A DNA stretch of 8,673 nucleotides, from contig CALHBW010000561.1 of assembly GCA_937930625.1 (NCBI GenBank), positions 1 through 8,673 of the forward strand, in the 5' to 3' direction. Position numbers and translations under genes: made by a program. Under the pieces are notes generated by a model. That model was not told where the DNA came from. It saw only the letters and a program-made list of their open reading frames with translations, and did not search any database. This DNA comes from an uncultured Saprospiraceae bacterium. Lineage in GTDB: Bacteria; Bacteroidota; Bacteroidia; Chitinophagales; Saprospiraceae. Shown piece by piece: positions 1 to 5,329 of this stretch. Within the stretch, counting starts at the first letter, position 1. Each line of letters begins with the position of its first letter.

Positions 1-1
1 A

Positions 2-763
2 AAGGGCGTGAGAGTCGTTGAGTCTGACCCGGAATCTACCTCCGTAGGTTATGGCGGATTGCCCGACCGCGACGGCAAGGTGACACTGGATGCCTGTATC
101 ATGGACGAAACGGGAAATGCAGGTTCAGTGTGTTTTTTGCAACATATCGAAAACCCGATTTCGGTCGCTCGCAAGGTCATGGACGATACGCCACACGTTA
201 TGCTGGCAGGCGATGGAGCGTTGAAATTTGCTCTGGATAATGGCTTCGCTAAAAAGAATTTGCTGACTCCTGAATCCGAAAAAGCATGGCGAGAATGGCT
301 CAAGACTGCGAATTATAAACCCGTTATCAACGTCGAAAATCACGATACGATAGGTCTGTTGGCAATGGATAAAAACGGTGATTTGTCGGGCGCATGTACG
401 ACAAGCGGACTGGCGTATAAAATGCACGGACGGGTAGGCGATTCGCCAATTATAGGCGCAGGTTTGTACGTAGATAATGAAGTGGGCGCAGCCACCGCTA
501 CAGGTATGGGCGAATTGATGATGAAAACATTGGGTTCTTTCTTAGTCGTGGAATTGATGCGACAAGGCGCGACCGCACAGGAAGCCTGCCAAGAAGCCGT
601 CATGCGTATCGTCCGAAAATTGGATTATAAAGACATGCAAGTCGGATATTTAGCGATAGATAAAGCCGGAAATACAGGCGCATACGCCATACATCCGGGC
701 TTCAATTACGCGCTGATGCGAGGTGATAAAAATGATTTGATAGACGCGACTTCTTATCAATGA
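2..763 (+). CDS. N4-(beta-N-acetylglucosaminyl)-L-asparaginase (glycosylasparaginase), 5' truncated by the window edge
   Basis: This is the 3' part of a glycosylasparaginase, an Ntn-hydrolase that cleaves the GlcNAc-Asn bond of N-linked glycopeptides after self-cleavage into alpha and beta chains. The reading frame is open to the window edge, so the GTG at 8 is not a real start and the N-terminal part of the alpha chain is missing. The visible alpha part carries SVGYGGLPDRDG and TLDACIMD. The autoproteolysis site is HDTIG: its Thr (codon 347-349) becomes the beta-chain N-terminus and nucleophile. Downstream are HGRVGDSP, with the Arg and Asp that bind the substrate amino acid, and AGLYVDNEVGAATATGMGE, the Thr-Gly oxyanion region. 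The beta chain appears complete. Family members are usually exported, but the signal region is outside the window. The TGA stop lies inside the first unit of a GAAAAT repeat tract. The gene converges on the acyltransferase gene. The family call is secure. Confidence 0.95.
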   Translation, partial: KGVRVVESDPESTSVGYGGLPDRDGKVTLDACIMDETGNAGSVCFLQHIENPISVARKVMDDTPHVMLAGDGALKFALDNGFAKKNLLTPESEKAWREWLKTANYKPVINVENHDTIGLLAMDKNGDLSGACTTSGLAYKMHGRVGDSPIIGAGLYVDNEVGAATATGMGELMMKTLGSFLVVELMRQGATAQEACQEAVMRIVRKLDYKDMQVGYLAIDKAGNTGAYAIHPGFNYALMRGDKNDLIDATSYQ

Positions 764-843
764 AAATAGTAATGAAAATGAAAATATCAATGAAAATGAT
801 AATTAAAATGAAAATATCAATGAAAATGAAAATGAAAATATAC
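759..843 (+). repeat. GAAAAT/AATGAAAAT tandem repeat starting at the asparaginase stop codon
   Basis: An irregular array of AATGAAAAT-like units with ATATC or ATAGT interruptions begins at the last codon of the asparaginase gene, and the TGA stop is part of the first unit. In the frame AAT-GAA-AAT the array would encode Asn-Glu-Asn repeats, but asparaginase enters in the TGA frame and stops at once. The opposite strand of 1195-1266 carries a near-copy that is translated as the tail of the acyltransferase. Confidence 0.85.
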
Positions 844-908
844 TAAATAGGATACGGATTGAACAGATGAAACAGGTGTTGGCGGATTTGGAAAATATTA
901 ACATTTAG
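807..908 (+). other. Short open stretch after the repeat, possible gene remnant broken by the MITE
   Basis: After the in-frame TAA at 804-806, the frame reads on without a stop through the repeat and then into a less repetitive peptide (ILNRIRIEQMKQVLADLENI) before a TAG at 906-908, formed where the MITE joins its target. Removing the MITE and one target copy would let the frame continue for about 12 more codons. The peptide looks helical and protein-like, but no start codon or recognisable family is visible. It may be a decayed C-terminus or chance. I do not call it a gene. Confidence 0.2.
900..907. repeat. Left target-site duplication AACATTTA
   Basis: This 8-bp direct repeat abuts the left end of the MITE-like element, and the identical copy is at 1052-1059. 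It is the expected footprint of transposition and fixes the element boundaries to the base. Confidence 0.85.
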
Positions 909-1051
909 GCTCATGTAGGAAATCAGGTGGAATGTGAAGCACACGCAAATCCTATAAGGTTTTCGAAAACCTTATAGGATTGATTACCAGCACTTTACTT
1001 CAATTTGAATTAAAAATCAACCTGCGTTCCACCTGATTTTCTACATGAGCC
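908..1051. mobile_element. MITE-like non-autonomous insertion element, 144 bp
   Basis: The ends are 25-bp inverted repeats (908-932 and 1027-1051) that begin GGCTCATGTAG and match at 24 of 25 positions. The element is flanked on both sides by the direct repeat AACATTTA (900-907 and 1052-1059), an 8-bp target-site duplication. There is no room for a transposase, so it must be mobilised in trans. An 8-bp duplication and GGCTC-type ends are compatible with ISL3-family elements, but this family assignment is inference. The interior holds a perfect 34-bp palindrome. It inserted into the AT-rich gap between two convergent genes. Confidence 0.85.
948..981. repeat. Perfect 34-bp palindrome inside the MITE
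   Basis: The sequence AATCCTATAAGGTTTTC is followed directly by its exact reverse complement, with the centre between 964 and 965. There is no spacer, so it could extrude as a cruciform or fold as a hairpin in RNA from either strand. Lying between two convergent genes, it could act as a bidirectional terminator, although it has no long U-tract. It may also be a folding feature of the element itself. Confidence 0.8.
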
Positions 1052-1059
1052 AACATTTA
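1052..1059. repeat. Right target-site duplication AACATTTA
   Basis: This copy abuts the right end of the MITE-like element and is identical to 900-907. The undisturbed pair suggests the insertion is not very old. Confidence 0.85.
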
Positions 1060-1062
1060 TAC

Positions 1063-1116
1063 TTCACGCAGAGAACGCGGAGAAATATTATAAAATCTCT
1101 GCGACCTCTGCGTGAA
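1063..1116. repeat. Imperfect inverted repeat (CTCTGCG hairpin) between convergent genes
   Basis: The arm TTCACGCAGAG (1063-1073) is repeated inverted at 1106-1116 (CTCTGCGTGAA). The inner arms are partly complementary (CGCGGAG against CTCTGCG), giving a hairpin about 54 bp long. It is much richer in G+C than its surroundings. From memory, sequences of this type recur as dispersed intergenic repeats in Bacteroidota genomes, but I could not check that here. Its place between convergent genes would suit a bidirectional terminator. Confidence 0.55.
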
Positions 1117-1194
1117 TCAGTATTTTCCGAAATTTACCCCTACAATATAATTCGTCAAATCCGTGTCTCATTTGCGCCATATATATTTTTAATT

Positions 1195-1266
1195 TTAATT
1201 GGTATTGCTATTTTCACTGATATTTTCATTTTCATTTGTATTTTCATTTTCATTGCTATTTTCATT
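1195..1266 (-). repeat. GAAAAT repeat encoding the Asn/Glu tail of the acyltransferase
   Basis: On the minus strand this is an array of AATGAAAAT units read in the AAT-GAA frame as NENSNENENTNENEN and so on. Its first ~28 bases match the start of the array after the asparaginase gene (759 onward) with one mismatch (AATAGC for AATAGT). The two arrays are therefore inverted near-copies at the 3' ends of two convergent genes. Confidence 0.85.
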
Positions 1267-2997
1267 AAAAATAAAATCAAGTTGATTTTCAATAATAGAG
1301 GCAAAGTGTTTTGCCCCGGCTTTGGAAAAATGATGGCAATCGTGACTAATAAATTCACAATTCGGGGTGAAAACAGGAACTGTCTTTTGTTGGTCGATAA
1401 TTAGGTCGGTCAAATCTATATATCTGTCTCCCCATTCGTTTTTTAGTCTGTTGTTTTTCTGCAAAACTTCTGTTTTTACACGCGTTCTTTGTTGGCAATA
1501 ACCCTCTTTTTTGTGATTGTAAAATATGCCCATGCTATACCCGAAATTTTTTGTCCCAACACACCATACCTTTGAGATGTCGATGCCCGATTTCAAGACT
1601 TTTTCTTTTTCTGTGGCTGTTACGAAGATGTAATCTGCCTCTTTTGCCCTATCAAGTATATAGGAACGGGTAAGCGCACCGGTATGTGATATTTCAATGT
1701 CTTCTGCGAATTTGGATTCCAACAAAACATTCGCCCAATCTCTGGCATAGCTATTTCCTATGTTCAGTATTTTTATTTTATCGGACGATTTGAAGTTGTT
1801 GTCAAATGCATATATTCTGTCGCTATATTTGGCCTGTATATTTTTGGTGGTCTTATATTTACTGATTTCTAATTCAGGTATATCTCGTATGATACCCGCT
1901 TCCAAATAGATAAATGCGGATGCTCCCGTAATGATGAAAAATGCCGGAATCAGTATCGCCATGACTGTCCGGGTTTTCATTTTATGTCTGAATGGCTGCT
2001 CTATGGCATAGTAAGTGAAAACAGATAATACAATGGTGAGTGTCATTATTAAAATATATCCCTGAATACTAATTTGTTCAAAAAAGACATAACGCCCAAA
2101 AGCCAACAAAACCTGATGCCACATATACATGCTAAAGCTGATTTTACCTAAAAAAACAGCGACTTTGTTTTCCAATATGAAGCGGCTCAATTTGCTTTCT
2201 TCATTAGCTGTCATCAATATCCCACAAGTAATCAGGACGGTCAGCAGCAAGAGAATATTATGATTAAAAAAAATGCCCCCAAAACCAATAATCAAGAGCA
2301 GCAAGAAGATGAATACGATGGGAAATGGATGTTTTATAGTCTTTCCTTGTAGTATAAGGGCAACTATCCCTCCGCAAGACAATTCAAAAAAACGAAAGGG
2401 CAGTAAATAAAATTTATTGATGTCAGGAAACGGATAAAATAACAAACCAATTGAAATCAGTGTCAGTGAGATTAGAATGATTAATGTTATCTTTTTTTTA
2501 TTGGTAAATGGCTGAACAAAAAGCAAAAAAATGAACGGATAGACGATGTAATATTGCTCCTCAATCCCCAAACTCCAAGTGTGAATCAAAGGTTTATATT
2601 CATTAAGAACATGCCAATAATCTTTTGAGGTTAAAATTTGTAAGATATTATTGCTGAAAAAATTGGTAGCGATTATCTCTTGCGACAAACTTTTCAAATC
2701 GTTGGGCAGCATTACTGTAACACCTAAAATCAACGAAATCAAGCAAATAAACAAAACCAACGGAATGATGCGTTTGATTCTACGGAGATAAAAACTTTTA
2801 ATAGAAAATTGATTTTTTGCGACTTGATGATAAATGATACCCGTTATCAAATATCCGCTAATCACAAAAAAAACATCTACGCCTAAATACCCACCCGGAA
2901 GATGACCAAAATGAAATATGATAACCACCAATACCGCGATTGCTCTGATACCGTCAATGTCTTTTCTGTATTTTTTGCGTTGAATGAGTTTCATCAT
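1195..2997 (-). CDS. Acyltransferase-3/SGNH fusion, OafA-like envelope polysaccharide O-acyltransferase
   Basis: The protein has 600 residues. The first ~365 form an acyltransferase-3 integral membrane domain with about ten hydrophobic helices; it moves acyl groups across the inner membrane. It carries the N-terminal DGIRAIAVL, the catalytic-type His29 in FHFG, GVDVFFVISGYLI (39-51), the RRIKR region (72-76) and HTWSLGIEEQYY (139-150). Residues ~405-572 form an SGNH-hydrolase domain with block I NIGNSYARDW (Ser416) and block V DCHH (Asp553, His556). Such fusions O-acetylate cell-surface glycans in other bacteria; the substrate here is unknown. The start ATG overlaps the hydrolase stop (ATGA), which indicates translational coupling; a second ATG follows directly. 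Residues 578-600 are a low-complexity Asn/Glu tail encoded by a GAAAAT repeat (1195-1266) that lies beyond the SGNH fold. The gene looks AT-rich. The family call is strong and the target glycan is open. Confidence 0.92.
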   Translation of the reverse strand: MMKLIQRKKYRKDIDGIRAIAVLVVIIFHFGHLPGGYLGVDVFFVISGYLITGIIYHQVAKNQFSIKSFYLRRIKRIIPLVLFICLISLILGVTVMLPNDLKSLSQEIIATNFFSNNILQILTSKDYWHVLNEYKPLIHTWSLGIEEQYYIVYPFIFLLFVQPFTNKKKITLIILISLTLISIGLLFYPFPDINKFYLLPFRFFELSCGGIVALILQGKTIKHPFPIVFIFLLLLIIGFGGIFFNHNILLLLTVLITCGILMTANEESKLSRFILENKVAVFLGKISFSMYMWHQVLLAFGRYVFFEQISIQGYILIMTLTIVLSVFTYYAIEQPFRHKMKTRTVMAILIPAFFIITGASAFIYLEAGIIRDIPELEISKYKTTKNIQAKYSDRIYAFDNNFKSSDKIKILNIGNSYARDWANVLLESKFAEDIEISHTGALTRSYILDRAKEADYIFVTATEKEKVLKSGIDISKVWCVGTKNFGYSMGIFYNHKKEGYCQQRTRVKTEVLQKNNRLKNEWGDRYIDLTDLIIDQQKTVPVFTPNCEFISHDCHHFSKAGAKHFASIIENQLDFIFNENSNENENTNENENISENSNTN

Positions 2998-3845
2998 CCG
3001 TTAAAAAATTCTGTTATGGCGTTCGCGACTGCTTCAGGTTGTTCATCCACGATGAAATGACCACCTTTTAGGAGCGTCGTTTCTACTTGCGAAAAACAAT
3101 CTTCCACACCAATGATATATTCTTTGATGATAACGGGGTCTAATATGCCATGTATGATTTTTGTCGGGATATTTATTTTTTTGCCTTCATAAGTTTTCCA
3201 TCTTGCGCGGTCTTTTGAGATGGTACGATAGATATTGGCTGCGGTGGTAATGCTATTCGGGATTTTATAACATCTGATATATTCTTGAATAGCATCTTCG
3301 GGGATTGGCTTGCTGATTCCACGACTAAAAAACCTAACCCAAATATCTTCTTTTCCGGCTAATAATGCTTCGGGAAATTCCTTAATACTCATAAAAAACT
3401 GATACCAAGAAGAGCGAAACAGGTATTTGACCAAAACCTCGGAGGCTTTGTTTTGCCCCCTTGCATTATTGATGATAATCATATTGATAATGACCAATTT
3501 CTTGATTCTTTCAGGATGCAAAAACGCCATTTCCTGCACAATCGCGCCACCCCAATCATGTCCGCCAAGACAGAATTGCTCCATACCCAATTCGTCGGCT
3601 ATTGCGAATATATCTTTAGCCATTTCGTCTTTTTCATATAGCTTGATATCCAATTCGCGATTGCTATCGCCCATACCGCGTATATCGGGCGCGATGACAT
3701 AAAAATCGCTCAAATACGCTGCTGTATGATGCCACGAATAACTCGTTTGGGGCCAACCATGAAGTAAAATGACCAGCGGTTTACCACTTTCTCCGTAGGT
3801 ACGAATATTGAATTTTCCTCTTGGCGTGGTGATAAATGTTTTCAC
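2994..3845 (-). CDS. Alpha/beta hydrolase, epoxide hydrolase/haloalkane dehalogenase type
   Basis: This 283-residue soluble alpha/beta-hydrolase has HGWP at 29-32 (oxyanion-hole motif), RGMGDS at 56-61 and a nucleophile elbow GHDWGG at 95-100, where the nucleophile is Asp97 rather than Ser. Asp236 in HGILDP is a candidate acid and His263 in GGHF the base. An Asp nucleophile with HGWP is typical of soluble epoxide hydrolases and the related haloalkane or fluoroacetate dehalogenases. The region ~125-215 between elbow and acid would be the cap domain that decides the substrate. The start is GTG: an in-frame TGA lies 10 codons upstream (3873-3875) with no ATG between, and the protein then begins at the usual family position. 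Its stop overlaps the acyltransferase start by 4 bp, so the two are probably co-translated. The real substrate is unknown. Confidence 0.9.
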   Translation of the reverse strand: MKTFITTPRGKFNIRTYGESGKPLVILLHGWPQTSYSWHHTAAYLSDFYVIAPDIRGMGDSNRELDIKLYEKDEMAKDIFAIADELGMEQFCLGGHDWGGAIVQEMAFLHPERIKKLVIINMIIINNARGQNKASEVLVKYLFRSSWYQFFMSIKEFPEALLAGKEDIWVRFFSRGISKPIPEDAIQEYIRCYKIPNSITTAANIYRTISKDRARWKTYEGKKINIPTKIIHGILDPVIIKEYIIGVEDCFSQVETTLLKGGHFIVDEQPEAVANAITEFFNG

Positions 3846-3905
3846 TGCGTGTGTATTATAAATGCTTGATGTTCAACAAGTAAGCCTTCAATTAATTACA
3901 AAAAA

Positions 3906-3943
3906 ACTATGAACTATGAACTATGAACTATCAACTATCAACT
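3906..3943. repeat. Heptanucleotide tandem repeat over the dinB-like stop codon
   Basis: Five complete 7-bp units (three ACTATGA then two ACTATCA on the plus strand) plus a partial unit. On the minus strand the unit is TAGTTCA or TAGTTGA. The last residues of the DinB-like protein (VDSS) and its TAG stop are read from inside the array. Because 7 is not a multiple of 3, successive TAG triplets fall in all three frames. Confidence 0.9.
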
Positions 3944-4394
3944 TTTTTATCAAAGAGATTTGCCCCAAATGATAATAACTATGCTCAATCATACCTTCGA
4001 TATTTCTTCGATAAGTTCCATATTTTTCATCCACGAAGGTCGATTCTAATGTTTCTGTTGACATAGACTCAATATGGCGGGCAAATTTTTCTGAATTGCT
4101 TATCAGGTCATTTCGCAGATTTTCCCAAGCCTCTTTAGAGTCAACCGAAGGGGAATCAAAGCTATATTTGTCGCTTATCTCAAGCTTTCCACCTTCAAAT
4201 ACATTGAGCACACCGGCTACGTAATAGTTGATATGATAAGTAAGTGCAGCGATGGTATTTAGTGAGCCGATTTTATGGTTTGCCTGTTCCCATGTGATGC
4301 TTGATAATTGGTCTTTATAATTTGTATTGGCAATCCATTTACCATTCAATAATACTTCTCTGAAGCGATTGGCAATTTGAGTTGATTTTTCCAT
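3921..4394 (-). CDS. DinB-like four-helix metalloenzyme-fold protein
   Basis: A 157-residue protein of the DinB/YfiT-like superfamily, four-helix bundles that often bind a metal through three His; some members transfer thiols such as bacillithiol. The metal-binding candidates are His54 in LTYHINYY and His138 and His142 in EHSYYHLGQI, in the expected positions at the ends of helices 2 and 4. I chose the ATG at 4392-4394 (MEKSTQIANRF), which gives the normal family length. An in-frame ATG 16 codons upstream starts inside a tandem repeat and adds an unlikely hydrophobic stretch. No Shine-Dalgarno sequence is visible. The gene sits between two repeat arrays, one upstream at 4429-4561 and one over its own stop codon. 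It follows the ABC gene on the same strand with a gap of about 160 bp. The fold call is good; the reaction is unknown. Confidence 0.85.
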   Translation of the reverse strand: MEKSTQIANRFREVLLNGKWIANTNYKDQLSSITWEQANHKIGSLNTIAALTYHINYYVAGVLNVFEGGKLEISDKYSFDSPSVDSKEAWENLRNDLISNSEKFARHIESMSTETLESTFVDEKYGTYRRNIEGMIEHSYYHLGQISLIKKLIVDSS

Positions 4395-4428
4395 AATACA
4401 TAAAAAATTTATAAAGAAAATATTACAC

Positions 4429-4561
4429 ATTCGCTCATTCACTCATTCAAAATTCGCTCATTCACTCATTCAAAATTCACTCATTCACTCATTCAAAATT
4501 CACTCATTCACTCATTCAAAATTCACTCATTCAAAATTCACTCATTCAAAATTCACTCATT
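4429..4561. repeat. Minisatellite of 8-bp and 15-bp units between the ABC and dinB-like genes
   Basis: On the minus strand the array is built from ATGAGTGA (8 bp) and ATGAGTGAATTTTGA (15 bp) units, with six copies of the GAATTTTGAA segment. It starts in the last codons of the ABC gene (AAT GAG TGA), so the natural stop is part of the first unit. The 15-bp unit carries TGA at positions 2, 6 and 13, one in each reading frame. The array fills most of the gap upstream of the dinB-like gene, and its copy number may vary by slippage. Confidence 0.9.
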
Positions 4562-5329
4562 GTACGCAGGGTTTACGATGTCAAATCTGCCCGATGTTCG
4601 GTCAAAAAATAGACCTTCAGCGGCGTAGGCATGTTCAATATGTGCTTGTTCGATAAGTTCATTCGGCGTACCTATATGAGCCTGTTTTTCGCCTGTAAGC
4701 AAAACGATTTTATCGGCAATTTGGAGGGCTAATTCCACTTCGTGTGTCGTACACAAGATAGCTTTTTTATTTTTCCGGCTTAATTTTTTTAATAATTGAA
4801 AAATGGCAATACGATTTACTAAATCAAGATGCGCCGTAGGCTCATCAAGGAGTAGGAGAGGGGTGTCTTGAGCAAGTGCGCGGGCAATCATCACTTTTTG
4901 ATATTCGCCATCACTAAGTTGGGCTAATGGTTTGTGAATCAGGTGTTTGATATTGGTGAGTTCGATGGCAGTTTGAATGATTTTTTTGTCATTTTCTTTT
5001 AAATTTCCAAAATAATTGGTGTGCGGATAGCGTCCTAATGCGACTACATCTTCTACACGAAAATAACTTAAACGAAACCTCTCTGTGGTCACTACTGCCA
5101 TTTTTTTTGAAGATTCTTTTTCGTAATTTTCTAATTCGATTTTTACATTCCCGTGTAATGCGGGATGTAGCTCCGCGACAGTTCGCAAAAGCGTCGTCTT
5201 ACCTGTTCCGTTTCTGCCGAGAATAATACATAGTTCACCCTTTTCTACTTCGAAATTAATAGATTCGAGTAGAATAGTGTTGGAGTTTTTATGTTGGAAA
5301 CCTGTTTTTAGGTCAGTTATTTTTAGCAT
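4553..5329 (-). CDS. ABC transporter ATP-binding protein, FecE/iron-siderophore or cobalamin type (orphan)
   Basis: A 258-residue cytoplasmic ATPase of the FecE/BtuD/HmuV group, which normally powers uptake of iron-siderophores, haem or cobalamin. It has Walker A GRNGTGKTT (38-46), signature LSDGEYQK (138-145), Walker B LLLLDEP (158-164), a D-loop HLD and switch His196 in TTHE. The VEDVVALGRYPH segment (92-103) is typical of this group. The Q-loop region reads AVVTTERF (78-85), and I see no glutamine in the usual place. The ATG at 5327-5329 is preferred over a TTG seven codons upstream. The start lies inside the 3' end of the DUF4143 ATPase gene (17-bp overlap), and the TGA stop is in the first unit of a tandem repeat. 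No permease or binding-protein gene is adjacent, so the transported substrate cannot be read from context. Confidence 0.9.
   Translation of the reverse strand: MLKITDLKTGFQHKNSNTILLESINFEVEKGELCIILGRNGTGKTTLLRTVAELHPALHGNVKIELENYEKESSKKMAVVTTERFRLSYFRVEDVVALGRYPHTNYFGNLKENDKKIIQTAIELTNIKHLIHKPLAQLSDGEYQKVMIARALAQDTPLLLLDEPTAHLDLVNRIAIFQLLKKLSRKNKKAILCTTHEVELALQIADKIVLLTGEKQAHIGTPNELIEQAHIEHAYAAEGLFFDRTSGRFDIVNPAYNE

Larger units (their letters stand above)
764..1194. other. Gene-free convergent gap filled with repeats
   Basis: This gap of about 430 bp contains the GAAAAT array, the possible remnant frame, the MITE with its target duplications, the GC-richer hairpin and an AT-rich stretch (1117-1194) leading to the acyltransferase stop codon. 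I see no convincing gene, tRNA or structured RNA in it. Open frames across 1045-1404 are shadows of these repeats and of the acyltransferase gene. Confidence 0.7.

Noticed and set aside
1045..1404. Plus-strand open frame of 119 codons
   Set aside because: It starts inside the MITE end, runs through the hairpin repeat and then lies antisense to the acyltransferase tail. Its composition is low-complexity (Phe/Ile-rich from the repeat).
3427..3702. Plus-strand open frames antisense to the hydrolase
   Set aside because: They are shadows of a well-supported gene with intact catalytic motifs on the minus strand.
3852..3890. Sigma-70-like promoter (TATAAT) upstream of the hydrolase gene
   Set aside because: TATAAT is present, but the -35 match is poor, and Bacteroidota primary promoters use TAnnTTTG instead.
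4395..4442. 16-residue N-terminal extension of the dinB-like protein
   Set aside because: It begins inside the minisatellite and adds a hydrophobic stretch not expected in the family. The ATG at 4392-4394 gives the normal length.
4429..4561. CRISPR-like array
   Set aside because: The units are 8 and 15 bp and contiguous, without unique spacers. It is a minisatellite.
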